64,000 nt of DNA from Sipunculus nudus (lineage: Eukaryota > Annelida > Sipuncula > Golfingiida > Sipunculidae). Location: the NCBI GenBank assembly GCA_026874595.1, contig CM049306.1:49170019-49234018 (forward strand), in the 5' to 3' direction. Both the position numbers and the translations under genes were made by a program. The notes beneath the pieces were generated by a model, which ran no database searches, was not told where the DNA came from, and was given only the letters and a program-made list of their open reading frames with translations. Positions within the stretch are counted from its first letter, which is position 1. Each line of letters starts with the position of its first letter. Below, one piece after another: positions 37,469 to 48,837 of the stretch.

Positions 37469-37546
<78 letters not shown>
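37445..37546. repeat. Compound (CT)n(TA)n microsatellite
   Basis: Imperfect then pure CT to 37506, then about 20 TA units; mirror order of the tract at 36215. Confidence 0.95.
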
Positions 37547-37547
<1 letters not shown>

Positions 37548-38162
37548 AAATGAATCTAATTAAACATATACATAAATGTCCTTTGGTAGAGAAATAGGAC
37601 TTTTATCCACATTTGAAAGATAAATGTTTCTGAATTCCATCACACAGCTACCACGAATGATTCCACCCTCGTCGTGTCACTTTTGTCTGTAATCTTAGAA
37701 TGCGACTTCACACGACATCGACTCACTCGAACTCACACGAACTCATACGGACTCACACGAACAAATGGACGTAAAGATATGAGCTGGTGTTGTGAATGTT
37801 TATTACAAAATACGCACAAGATATTATTGTACATTTTCATTGACATTTAAAAAAAAAACCTTCACCTACGTAGCATGGTAATGCATTTTCAAAGCTGTTT
37901 TGTTTGGCTAAATTATGTTCTTTAAATAAAAACAAGCATATTCAAGAAGAATATAACAACATTTTCATTACACTCTGGAAGAACAACACAGTTGGTCATA
38001 CTTAAGAGCTTTCGGTTCTATTCATTTGAAAGTGTTTTGATAGGCCCCTAAAGTTAATTGTAGTCTCCCTATGTTTTCATTGATAGCCTCCAAAGAAAGA
38101 TTTAGTTACACTTATTTTCTTAATTACATTAATATAGATCCCTTCCTATTTTGCAGGCGCTT

Positions 38163-38639
38163 CTAGCAAGTTAACATGGTGATGGTACACGTTTTTATCA
38201 CACCACAAAAGACACCGAATTTGAGCTTGGAGCACAGGAGATAAAGACCGCCTTCCGAACGCGCGAAATGAACGCTGAAATCAACATTGGCTAAGGAATG
38301 CTGGCAGACGACCCAGCGAGTGTTTTCCTGCTTGATAGAAAACAGCTGTAACAACGTGTTCTTCCTGGAACATCTAATCCCATTATTTTTGTTTACACGA
38401 TCAACAACACGGACTAACTGTGTGCAGAAACCAGTAATATGTATTTTATGTCCTATTTGCCACAACATGAATTGCCCTGAGACATCTAGACCTACATATG
38501 TGCCCCCGTTTGATAAATATACCATCTCCACTCTTTCATTACGCTTTGCCTCTGTAGAAACAATTTGGTTGCCATTAAAATGTTCATACGAGGCAAATGA
38601 ATAATTTAGAAAACGAGAAATCTTTTGAGCGTTATACAT
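38163..38639 (-). CDS. 158-codon open frame, possible terminal exon of the NTR/CCDC3-like gene
   Basis: Open from an ATG at 38639 to TAG. It is the longest open frame in the window not made of simple repeats. Inside it, TTTCTACAG ends at 38552, and using it gives 389 nt that continue exon 3 in frame (Glu at the junction) for a 326-residue total. Residues from there read GGTYVGLDVSGQFMLWQ, then RCSRKNTLLQLFSIKQ, WVVCQH and GGLYLLCSKLKF; repeated G-x-Y/F-L patterns hint at a beta-trefoil-like fold, but I do not recognise the family. Either it is the last exon, a separate single-exon gene, or chance. A minus-strand AATAAA occurs about 360 nt downstream (near 37800). Confidence 0.42.
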   Translation of the reverse strand: MYNAQKISRFLNYSFASYEHFNGNQIVSTEAKRNERVEMVYLSNGGTYVGLDVSGQFMLWQIGHKIHITGFCTQLVRVVDRVNKNNGIRCSRKNTLLQLFSIKQENTRWVVCQHSLANVDFSVHFARSEGGLYLLCSKLKFGVFCGVIKTCTITMLTC

Positions 38640-41048
38640 TGTGCATTTGATGAGTTGAGTTGATATAGAATAACCTGAAATATACGCAAACTACATTAAG
38701 TTCTCTTGAAGCATACGACAAAAAAGTGATTATAACACGCAATTATGTCAGTGATAAATTACCTATTAATTTAACGATAAATAATCTACATCAGTTAATT
38801 AAAATAAGATAATCATATATTGATAAGGCGATCTCCAATCTGTAGTTTGGTTCTCTACAAACATCTTCGTGACAAACTCCAGACTGTTTTTCCGCCCACT
38901 TCACTCAAGGGTAGACCACATCAAAGTAATACTACAGGTTGGGCAAGCCTGAAGGCCAACATGTGCTTTATCTCAGACACAAAGTCCAGCAAAGAACCAT
39001 TGTAATCTTATTGAGTAGCGAAATGTTAAGTAGTCACCATGCAACCACATAAATGTATTTTCTCCACCGACAGAAAGTAATGTAAACATACCTACAACAG
39101 CTAACATAAAAATGGACACATCGGCCTAAAATAGTTGAGTCATAGCTGGTATTGGGTTCAGCTGAAGTAAGGTGACGTCATGGAACCAATTTTGCTGGAA
39201 CCAGTCATCGATAAGCTATCATTGAAGCCAAACCCAAAACTGGCATCCTCAACAGACCAAGTCATGAATTTTCAATTAGTATAAAGGCTGGAAATTTCTG
39301 GACATCCGTTAGGACAGAACAATTACGGCTGAATATTGTCAGGTATTTCCCGTTGTTACTTGTACATTATGGTCAAAAATACGGTCGCCCATAACATTAC
39401 AAAAGAAACTTCCTGCGTGACGCCAGCACCTTTCGGTTTTTCCGTCTGAGCCACCACGGCCGCCTCTTGTGTATGTGAATCCTGACCTGTAAATGTAAAT
39501 ATACTTGATATTTCAGTTTAACCTAAGAAGATTTAATGACCGCCACCTAGCAGTCAGACGACATCTCACTTTACATTGAAGACTTTTTCAGCTTGATGAA
39601 ACAAGTCTTGACAACATTGAGAGTGCATACCTGATACCTTCATCATTTCAAAGCTTTAGTCTTATTACCTCCTTAAGGTGCCACCAGAAATGTAGTTCTC
39701 TGGGTTCTTATTCCTAAAATATATTTGCTGGTAGAGACAAAATCTTGCTAACTTCTAATAATAGTTCTTTAAAAAAATTGTTCAATAATTTTTTATGAAC
39801 AAATACAGTGTTTTATCCATTTTCAAGTACAAATGTACATTTTTATAAAAATGTAAACTTATTTATTTTACATGGATTGTGCATATAGTAATTCTTTGTA
39901 TATATTATATATATTATATATAAATGTTTTCGGGCATAATTAATACATGTATATGACGCAGTTATAAACATTGACATCGGTGACTTGATACTCATGCACT
40001 AGGAAATATCTGTGACCGTGCAAATTTGGAATGCACTTAATGGCAATACCTAAGCCTGAAGGCAACCATGCAGTCATAGTACTATATGATAGCTTAACAT
40101 TCTCTACAATATGTTAATCTGCACCGCCCCGGTGACGTTGCGTGCGCAGGCAGCAGAGTGAAATCTGTTGTAGGTTTGATGTCAGTGAGAAAATAAAAAA
40201 AATTTAAACTACCCTTCGAAAGAAATCCATAACTAAACAAATATATTAATAGGAATCCATCCCCGATTTGTTCAGATATAGAAGGTACACGCTAAGATGA
40301 AAAACATATTATGCGATGTCTCATTCTTTCTTTTGTTTCACAGATAGAGACTTCCCCTGCGCCTTCCCCTCCTCAGCAAATCACAATACCAGATGCATTC
40401 CATCGTCGAATCGTCAGTGCGAGTCATATCCTTTACTTTTTCTCACACATACATATAATATCACGGTGGCTAGTGCAGATGAGTACAATGTACCCATGTG
40501 TATGTCGCGAGATAACCACTAGATGGTGACGATATTACAATGCACAGCCCGATTTTAATTTGCGTGACACGATCAGAAGCAAGTTCTTTCAGAGAGTATT
40601 TATGTCTGCAATTATGGTGCATTACTTTTACCTTTTTCTATGTAGAAAATAAAACTCTTGCATGTTTTTTATCTTTATAATAGTCTCATGATTCCAAGAA
40701 AATATAATGTGTGGTTAACAACAAATGAGAGAAGTCACATGTCCAGATAGTTGAGCGCAGAAGGTGGTTAAAGGCCTACCAAGTGAATTACCTGGTGTGA
40801 CATACTTTCCACCTGTTGCGGCATACCTCTTGTTTATTGAGTAATACGCCGGAACATTACGGGGTTAAATGCCTTTCCTTCATACGTGCGTCACAAAGAA
40901 ATGGTATTTCTCTTTTATACTTCCATGTGTGTCAAAAGCGAAAAATTGGGAAACATACAAATATGCTTATTTTCCAAATACTAACTTGAACGCTATTCCG
41001 ATCTGCGTAAACAGACTCATACCGTGCCTTTTAGAGTTCCACTTAATG
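38640..41048. other. Intron-like stretch between the 158-codon frame and exon 3
   Basis: If the 38.6-kb frame is the last exon this is intron 3 of the NTR-like gene. A plus-strand frame at 38820 and one after a good acceptor at 40344 have no partner exons and are not called. Confidence 0.35.

Positions 41049-41110
<62 letters not shown>
41049..41110. repeat. (TA)n microsatellite
   Basis: About 29 TA units followed by (CA)5. Confidence 0.95.
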
Positions 41111-41118
<8 letters not shown>

Positions 41119-41329
41119 GAAAACGTAACATGATATTTTGGTGACGTACATATGCCAAAGGGACATTTTAATTCAATTATGTAACGGCAAGCTAGGAAAA
41201 CAATAAACTGATAAACTTGTCTCCCACATAAGGGCCTCTGGGTACTAGGTACGAAAAGTTGATTGTGTGTATGTGTGTGCCTCCATAGACATATAATGCT
41301 TTATAATTGTATATATATAGGCGTCTCAC

Positions 41330-41479
41330 CGTGATGATCTGTGGCGTGGGTTGTCTCTGGGACCATGTGCTCATGGTCAGATTCTTCTGTCGCAGGCATT
41401 GGAGGAGGCTGGAAGTTTGAACAATGGCCTTCTACTGCAGGGTTAGGACAGGACGGCGAGAAATCACCAAGTGAGACTC
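41330..41479 (-). CDS. NTR/CCDC3-like gene, exon 3
   Basis: 49 codons between split codons; acceptor TTACAG, donor GTGAGA, phase 1 at both ends. Codes GDFSPSCPNPAVEGHC and then a Pro/Glu/His-rich stretch with DHEH and DHH, likely unstructured. Its phase fits exon 2 and an acceptor at 38551. Confidence 0.72.
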
Positions 41480-42241
41480 CTGTAACATACAATAAAAACA
41501 GAACGTGTAAAGTGTCGATGTGAAACAGGGCGGCAGGAAATCATCGAGTATCACCCCTGTAACATGCAATAAAAACAGATATTTCACTTTAACGTGTAAA
41601 CTGTCAATGTGAATATCGTTAATGTGACCACAGTAATGTACAGTGTGGGCCCTAATGCCATAACAATAAGCAAACTATATGAGAACTAGAATACGGGTAG
41701 TCGACAAGCGACTACGTGCATCCACCAAAATCAGAGTAGGACGGGTGAAGTGAGGCATGGATTGAGTGGCAAGGGGAAATAGAGTTACATGTGTTACATA
41801 TTAGAATGGATGTCTGTCACGTAAACATGATTGTAGGTGGCGCCACCTGTTATTTGAACGAGAAACTATCCAAAATGTATACACATGCAAAATTTCAGGT
41901 GGCAAAGTCAAACCACTACAGAGATATGAGTGATTTTATCCCACAGCAGACAAACAGATAGACGCTGTGCAACAATGGCTGCAGGTGGCGCCACCATTTT
42001 TGTGTATGTTATAAAGCTATCCAAGGGCTACATTTGTGTATTTTTTTTATCCTGATTGGTCGCACCAGTTCACATGTGACCCGATAATTGGTGTAAGTTT
42101 CGGAAAAATCCGTCCAGTAGTTTCAGAGGAGTTCTCCGGAAACGAACGCCGCGGCGGTGGAACCCGGTCAAAAACATAGTATCCGCAAAACCTCATTTTG
42201 GCGGATACAATAAACAGGCTTGTTAAAAAAGGGTAAAAAGC

Positions 42242-42308
<67 letters not shown>

Positions 42309-44757
42309 ACTCCACACACAGGGACACGGCAGCTTTGTCAACAAGTTAAAACATGTCGTATCTTTTAAACAATATGAACAATAATAAATCACCAGGACTC
42401 CTTTCACTGTAACTCAGCCAGGTTATATGCAGTATCTATTAGAGGTTGCTGGTTATTAAGTATTATTTATTATTTCTATTGTGGAGTATAGGCACAAAAT
42501 GCTCTATTTAGTCTGTGCACAATATGACCTTGATTTCGCACAAAGCAATCATGATTAGTAAATGAGTGTATATTTACATTAATGATAAAATGGACTATGC
42601 TGAAACAACTCGCATACTTATCAGTACCAGCTGTCCGCAGAATCAGTTTAAAGGTACTTATTCACTTACAAGGAATGTTAAATATACATGCAAAATAAGG
42701 TGTTACGCTTAAAATATAATGGTTTCTGCCAAAATTTCGTTCTAAACAGTTTGGTTTCTCCTGTACATGAAGGAAATAAGTTGGCATCGGCCGCGATCAG
42801 TGGAGCTAACATAAACATAGATCGCACGCCATCTGGTGGCCGTACCACACAACTTCACAAATTAAGATTTTTCAAGCTTCAGACTGGTGTTTCTTCTGGG
42901 TTTCTTCTTTCATGTTTCTTCTGCTTGTTTAGGAGATGTGCGCATGCGCAGGATCGGCCACGTAGTCTGTACACAGACACATGTGCGTGGACTGTGTTTA
43001 CTCACACACAGAACAATAACAACGCATAAAACAGCTGAATTGGAATTAGTTTGTCCTTGTGGATGGTTTGCTGGGAAACTTTTGTATTGCTCCAAAATGA
43101 ACCAACAGCGTTAGATAATACACATTATAGCAAATGATTATGTACCTTTAAAGGTACCTCATACCTTTTGAATTTGAGTACTTTTGTATATAAAATCAAC
43201 CATGAAGATACCTGACGGACGGTCTTACCTGCAGGATGAAGAAGTTCGAGGCCACACACCTCGGATACCTCGTGAAGTTTGTCTGTCGTCATGTTGAGCT
43301 GTGAGTTGGTGGGAACAAGAGAGCCATCGTCCTTGGTCCTCAGAAGAAGGATGTACTGGTGGTTGACTTTCAGGTCCGTGCTGTGGCACATTCCGGGGAT
43401 AGCACCTGTGCAACAATGCAAAATTACCTTAATAAGGGCGCTATATGTCATCAGCATTAAACACTGAATTCTGTTGTGTCAGTGACGGCAGAGAACGCCA
43501 CTGAGAAAATTACGACAGTTTGAAACGTGAACATTTATTGACGGCAAAACAGACAAAAATAAACAGTGTAAACCCTTGCGTCTGAGAGAAGCCTTATGTG
43601 AGTGTCAACTGTAGCTGACCGTGCGCACTCACTTTGTATACTCTGAGCTCACTCTTCAAAAAGGGGCCTCTCATGTAGCCATATTTATACACTTGCATGT
43701 CGTGGCGAGAATATCCAAAAATGCCTCTCAACGAATGGAGTGGGCCATTGTATGCGTATCTAGTAGACACGTTTCTCGTGTCTGGGCTCACGTGTCACGT
43801 TTTGGCCCGCAACAATAATGTTTTTGTGTAAATGTTATTTTTTTATACATAAGTGTGGGAGCTCATGTTCATATATATATACTTTGTAGTTTACTTTATT
43901 GTATGCGCATTTACAACAAGGGCATATTAAAATCTAATTATTTGGCTTAATTCGCTTTCCTAGTAAATATGTTTGAATCAGAAAATAAAAGTAAATTAAG
44001 CAAATAGATACATAATTCTCGGTCCTTGGTTTCGGTCTTTAAAGTAGATAAAGGGAATTGTTTCCCTTTTCCCTCCAACTATGCCTATATAACAATGAAT
44101 AGAATATAAGAGCTGTTACAGTATGTGCAATATATGCAATTTATAAACGTATTTATTTTACATGGATTATACAAATAGGTTTGATCGAGGCACTCTCCAA
44201 TGAATCAGGTGCTAGCGTTCGGTAGAGTCCAGAAGTGGAAGAAACCGGACAACCCGGAAAAAGAACCGGCCTTGGTCGGGCCACTACAACCCACTCTCAT
44301 AGCCACGCCGGGGATCGAACCCGAGTGGCGAGCGGAGAGAGGCACATTGTCCAGGCACATAAAATAACGATGACGGTTGTAGATAAATCACAAGGCACAG
44401 TTAAAAACTGCAGCTTTGGATATTTTGTAAACACCCAGTAGTAACCATGCGGGCATCTGCTTGTTACTCTTCTTATGATGATGAACAGACTGTTAAAAGG
44501 GCCATATCGGACAATCACTTATTATACATAATCAAAAACAAATAAATGTTTATGTGGGGGTAATTTTGATAACGTATTATGTATAAAAAAAAGTCAATAC
44601 TATTTAGGATAGCCTGAAATCAGTTAAGATTTGCGTGTGCATTGTTTCCCCTTTGATCACATAAAATTTAAATCCTTTTTTGGGGGGGTTTGACTTGACA
44701 ATCTTATGTTCATCATTACTCTTGTCAGTGACTGTACGACCTAGTTAATAAAAGAAA

Positions 44758-44820
<63 letters not shown>

Positions 44821-47800
44821 AATGCTATTCTCTGTTAAGATCTGCCACGGACTTGTGTTATCTGAGAACTGATACGCTCTGAACACAGCTTTATCAGGTT
44901 TGGCAAGCTGCCAAACACCCTGTCAGTTTTTGCTGGAAAAGCTCAAATCTGATTGGCTCAGCGTAAAAAGTACATTCAACCGCAGTGCACATCGACCGGC
45001 ACCTCGAACAACATGCGATTGTGCTGGTCATGCCTGCAATGTGATTGGTTAAATGTTACGCAGTGGGAATTCCCCGGAGACAGCAGCGCCTGGTGGCCAA
45101 ACTTGACTTGCAACCGCGGTTTCTTGCAGCGGTTAGTGTAGCGAATAGTTGAGCATAGCGGAACCGTTGCTTATGGAGCGTAGGGAACTGACTACATCTG
45201 GGTGAGATCTTATAATAATAGTCTATTCAACATGGTGTAGCCTTCATGCCTTTTTGCCTATGTCAGGCAAATTAAGTCGCGTTCCTAATGGTAACGCACA
45301 TGTGTTGTATGTGAAACTGAAATTAAATAATACATTTTGTATTAAAATGGCACTAAGGAGAGCGCATAACTCCGCCCTAATATAAACCTAACGTCCCAAC
45401 CCTCCACAAGGATTTGTTAAAATCATTTAGATTGTTCTATATGTATTCCTGAAACAAAAGCAAAAAAGTCAAACAATCACAAGAGAAAATATAACAATAA
45501 TAAACGAAGATAATGAATCAAGCTCTTTGATCAGTCTGATCGCCCCGATATCCAGCATTTTTTTTTTGTTTTTGTTTTTTTTCCCCGAATATGTCTGACT
45601 CATATTGGACTTATTGGAGTTCTTGCTGCGGTCAAACCATTGCCTCTTGATATCCAGTTACTGGAGCTATGTCTATGAGTTTCTGCCAAACAGCACCCCC
45701 CCCCCCCCCTCCGAAACTGAGCCGCTTATGTCTGCTCCAAATATTAACGCCCCCATTGCCCCCCCCCCCCCCCCACCCACCCTTTGCAGTCACTGAGCCA
45801 GCAGTAGCTAAACCGTGACAACCAGACTCCGTAGGCAATGATAATTTGGCTGGTAAGCCTACTTGATCTGACAGCCAGTAATCTTGTCGTATAGCCAGGC
45901 GGCCGATATGGCGCTAGAAGTAGCTGTGAATACACGTCTCCGTAGGCATGTTATGTGGACTGATAAGCATCTCAGCAAACACGCGTATGTCAGTGGGTCG
46001 AAAGTACCATTAAGCCAAAAGGAAATCTCGCTTTTCTCGAAGTCGTGTATATTGTATTATTATCACAGGGTTTCTTGGTCACTTCTTTATCTTTTTCAGC
46101 GTTTGTTCCACTCATGTGACGTGATCACAATGTTAAGAACATTCAGAGCATGAAAGTATTCCCTTAAAAGATTTTTACACTGGGTAAAACAATAGAATAT
46201 AACCAGCCATCGTTAAGATCTCAGCCTTTCTTAGATGTGTTATCTTAATATCACTCAAAATGCACGACATAATATGAAAGCTGAAAATGTTCTCTACATC
46301 CTGGTGTATATATTTGAAATCTCTAACATTTTACAAAACTGGTAAAATTGAGATTTTACAAACGTTTTTATTTTTATTTTATTTATTTTAACGATACATC
46401 GAATTTCACAGCCTTTATAACAATTTCAAGATATTAAAATTCTTAAAAATTCAAATTTAAAAAAAAAAACATGCGTTATATATCGCAAGAGAGCAGTTAA
46501 ATAAGCATGTAGATCTTTGTCTCAAGGTGAATTTATTAAATCTTAGTGGAAAGAAGGATATCTGCTGAGAGAGTTTGGTGGCGATTAGACCCCTATAGCC
46601 CGAGAAGAAAGCAGAGTGACTATACCCCGTCAGGGAATTATAGGACGATTAAAAAAATCATGAAATGACGAATAACATCAGGGAGAATTCCACCAGAATA
46701 AACTTAAAATGGAAATATCTGCCACAACGATTGTGATGCAAAAGCTTTTACAGGAATGCACATACTATCATACGTCAGCTGTAATTCATATGTAAACGCT
46801 GAATTAAATATATTAAGAAATACAATATATGAAAAAATATGTTTTATCGTACAAAGTTAAAAGCAGCCTGATATAAAATGAATTGATGATTTATGATACG
46901 TGTAGAATATACATGTAGGTGGATGAAATTGAGCTATGGTTGCATGTATTGCAGCGCTCTATAGGGATCTTTTGCCGGAAATTAGCAAACGTAAATAATA
47001 AAGCGTAAAGTCAGTTGGCAGAGACTTCAGTATATTTATAAATACGTGTACACAGCATGCTTACAAAGTTCATGTGTGTCCAGCTCCGAGGTCAGTTCAA
47101 ATCTGCCGATGCCCAGACATCTGGCAGCCTCATGTTACAGATAACCCTGACGCTACCAGCATGAAGTTGATTGATTTTCATTAAGGCTGGTAGCATCATG
47201 TAGGGATACAGTTTTACATATACTCTGAATGCAGTAAACCTAAATTTGTGTTTCTTCATGTACATGATTTCACATATTATACAAAACCTTCTTTATGAAA
47301 TTAAATGAAATTTCACCTACACATGAAATGTGACCCAAAAATTATACATGCAGAAAATTGTATAAAACTAATGTAAAGTTATTTCTAACTGTAGAATTTA
47401 TTACCAAGTTAAGAACTTAAGCTGTCATAGAAATTCCACTTAAATCATAATTGCAGCATTACTAAATAAGGTACAATGATGAAAGCTTCAGAGTGATTCA
47501 ATGATGAAGCAATCAAGATGTGATCAAAATATGAAGCCAATATGTATCATACTGAGTAATTTATTGAAGAATTATTTTGGCCCAACAAACACACGTACTC
47601 AGGGTGACTGTCCAATTGGTTGACCACTTAGTGTTACACTAGGGAACAGACTGGCTAGCAGCATGGTTTTTCACATATAAAGTTAATAGTACAGCTTGAA
47701 CATACACAATTTATTAGCATCACGTAATTGAGCTCTCCCACACATGTTACTTATGATTGTGCTTCTGGAAACAAAACAGACTAAAAAACCTGTAGAATTA

Positions 47801-48837
47801 ACATTCACTCTCTGTGAAGTTAGGTCGCATAAATAATGATACGCATAAATAAGCATGAATTACACTGACATTTCACTACGTCTTAACAAAAGGCTTTTAA
47901 TTTAACCTTGGTCTAATTGTATCCTGAATATAGGTACCGGATATGAAAACCCATTAACGAGGGAAACAGTCACATTGCAAACAGAGAGCGGAATCTCTGG
48001 GCACAAATATTATGTTATCTTGTCCTAAGCATGACTGGTGATTGCTTTCATCTGCTGCACATAACCGTAAGTATTTCCTGGCAAACATTCTGAACTCATG
48101 CCCAAGATCAATCCCCACAGCGTGTTCAGCTTCGCGATATGCTACCAGATAATGGCGTCGTGATGAACTCACGGCCTACCTTCTTTGTATCGCTGTGATT
48201 TCGCGCGGAGCACGTGTTAATAGTTTACACACTCCAGTGGAAACGTTGGCCATTAGTGTAAATAAAGTACAGGATATGTATTTTTTGCTTCATAGAAGCC
48301 CTAATGATGTCAAACGTGCTAAAATATGCCTCGCTCAAATACGGAATTTCATTTCTCTCATTTGTTAAGACCATTTACTTACATGCGTTGATAATTTAAT
48401 TGTATATTTTATAGAGATGTTACCGAACGTTGTGAGTTGATTCATATGAGTGCGCAATGCCATGTAAAAAGTGACAGGTTATTTATAGGTTTCGCTCTCT
48501 GCATACATAGCGGAGAAATTAAAACTGAACATAAATATACTATATAGCCTTTTAAAACAATGGATAACTTACCAGCTTCTGAAATGTTGACCACCTTTGG
48601 ATGATCTCCGCCTTTATATACACAGTAAACCTCCATTTCTGCAGTGTATGCTGTAGATGTTGGGAAGTTATTGTCCTGGAACGTCCGCAAGACTTTTCCA
48701 GCAAAGACAACATCAGAGAAATACACGTGTTCTGCCATTGTGGGTTCATCATCTCGCATAGGAGGAGAACAGCCTTGGATAAAGGCAAGCAGTCCAGCAG
48801 CCACCAGTACTGTTAACAGCAGGCAAGGGGACGACAT
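41330..48837 (-). CDS. Secreted NTR/TIMP-like protein, CCDC3-like family (3' end unresolved)
   Basis: Exons 48837-48573, 43405-43229 and 41479-41330 join in frame to 197 codons. The ATG at 48837 is used because the in-frame upstream codon at 48858 is TTG. A signal peptide is clear: MSSPCLLLTVLVAAGLLAF then IQG before the first mature Cys. The mature part has YTAEMEVYCVYKGG, VNISEAG, GMCHSTDLKVNHQYILLLR and SEVCGLELLHPAG, a spacing of Cys and beta-strand blocks like NTR/TIMP domains and the invertebrate CCDC3-like proteins. Two N-glycosylation sites (NIS, NMT) are visible. Exon 3 adds two Cys in a Pro-, Glu- and His-rich segment. Every intron is phase 1, usual for extracellular modules. A role in extracellular inhibition or signalling is inference; TIMP proper is less likely because the second residue after Cys is not the TIMP pattern. 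Confidence 0.75.
41820..42185 (+). repeat. Dispersed repeat with 'ggtggcgccacc' palindromes
   Basis: 'aggtggcgccacc' occurs twice (near 41836 and 41982), with a partial third copy, and ends in 'ccgtccagtagtttcagagg'. It lies in intron 2 of the NTR-like gene and looks like a diverged tandem of a short dispersed repeat. Confidence 0.55.
42246..42305. repeat. (TA)n microsatellite
   Basis: About 29 TA units in intron 2 of the NTR-like gene. Confidence 0.95.
42652..43147. mobile_element. TTAA-flanked miniature element (copy C), in NTR-like intron 2
   Basis: 496 bp between TTAA at 42648-42651 and 43148-43151, starting AGGTACTTA and ending TATGTACCT. The core 'agactggtgtttcttct' to 'gctgggaaacttttgtattg' is shared with copy D at 54881 in reverse. 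The 113-codon frame across it is not a gene. Confidence 0.75.
43229..43405 (-). CDS. NTR/CCDC3-like gene, exon 2
   Basis: 58 codons between split Gly residues; acceptor GCACAG, donor GTAAGA. Codes IPGMCHSTDLKVNHQYILL and NMTTDKLHEVSEVCGLELL, the second half of the NTR-like fold with two Cys. Intron 2 (43228-41480) carries a TTAA-flanked miniature element and a (TA)n tract. Confidence 0.82.
44225..44360 (-). mobile_element. tRNA-derived SINE
   Basis: On the minus strand 'gggttcgatccccggcg' is a B-box-like promoter, followed by 'gtgggttgtagtggcccgac' and 'ccggtttcttccacttctgg', a conserved SINE body. It lies in intron 1 of the NTR-like gene. Confidence 0.55.
44760..44818. repeat. (TA)n microsatellite
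   Basis: About 29 TA units. Confidence 0.95.
44850..45200 (+). repeat. Dispersed repeat, inverted copy of 14690-15245
   Basis: Contains 'ctgattggctcagcg', 'acttgcaaccgcggtttctt' and 'gcgaatagttgagcatagcg', matched in reverse at 14.7-15.2 kb. The copies differ in spacing, so they are old. Confidence 0.65.
45201..48572. other. Remainder of NTR-like intron 1
   Basis: Two C runs (45691-45709, 45760-45775) and AT-rich sequence. A 72-codon minus frame at 48172-47954 has coding-like composition, but no splice sites with the right phase, and is not called. Confidence 0.4.
48573..48837 (-). CDS. NTR/CCDC3-like gene, exon 1 (signal peptide and first NTR half)
   Basis: 88 codons plus one base; donor GTAAGT. 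Contains the signal peptide, the first mature Cys (GCSPPMRDD) and YTAEMEVYC. Intron 1 (48572-43406) is about 5.2 kb and holds SINE, (TA)n and a 44.85-45.2 kb repeat. Confidence 0.8.

Noticed and set aside
40344-40529. Plus-strand exon after a good TTTGTTTCACAG acceptor
   Set aside because: No donor or partner exon and the minus-strand gene spans it; an isolated acceptor-like site is expected by chance.
42688-43029. 113-codon plus frame
   Set aside because: Lies entirely within TTAA-flanked miniature element copy C and starts with TTG.
44297-44340. tRNA gene
   Set aside because: Only the T-arm-like B box is present; the rest is a SINE body and no cloverleaf can be drawn.
47954-48172. 72-codon minus frame with coding-like composition inside NTR-like intron 1
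   Set aside because: No flanking splice sites of phase 1, no ATG context and no recognisable family.
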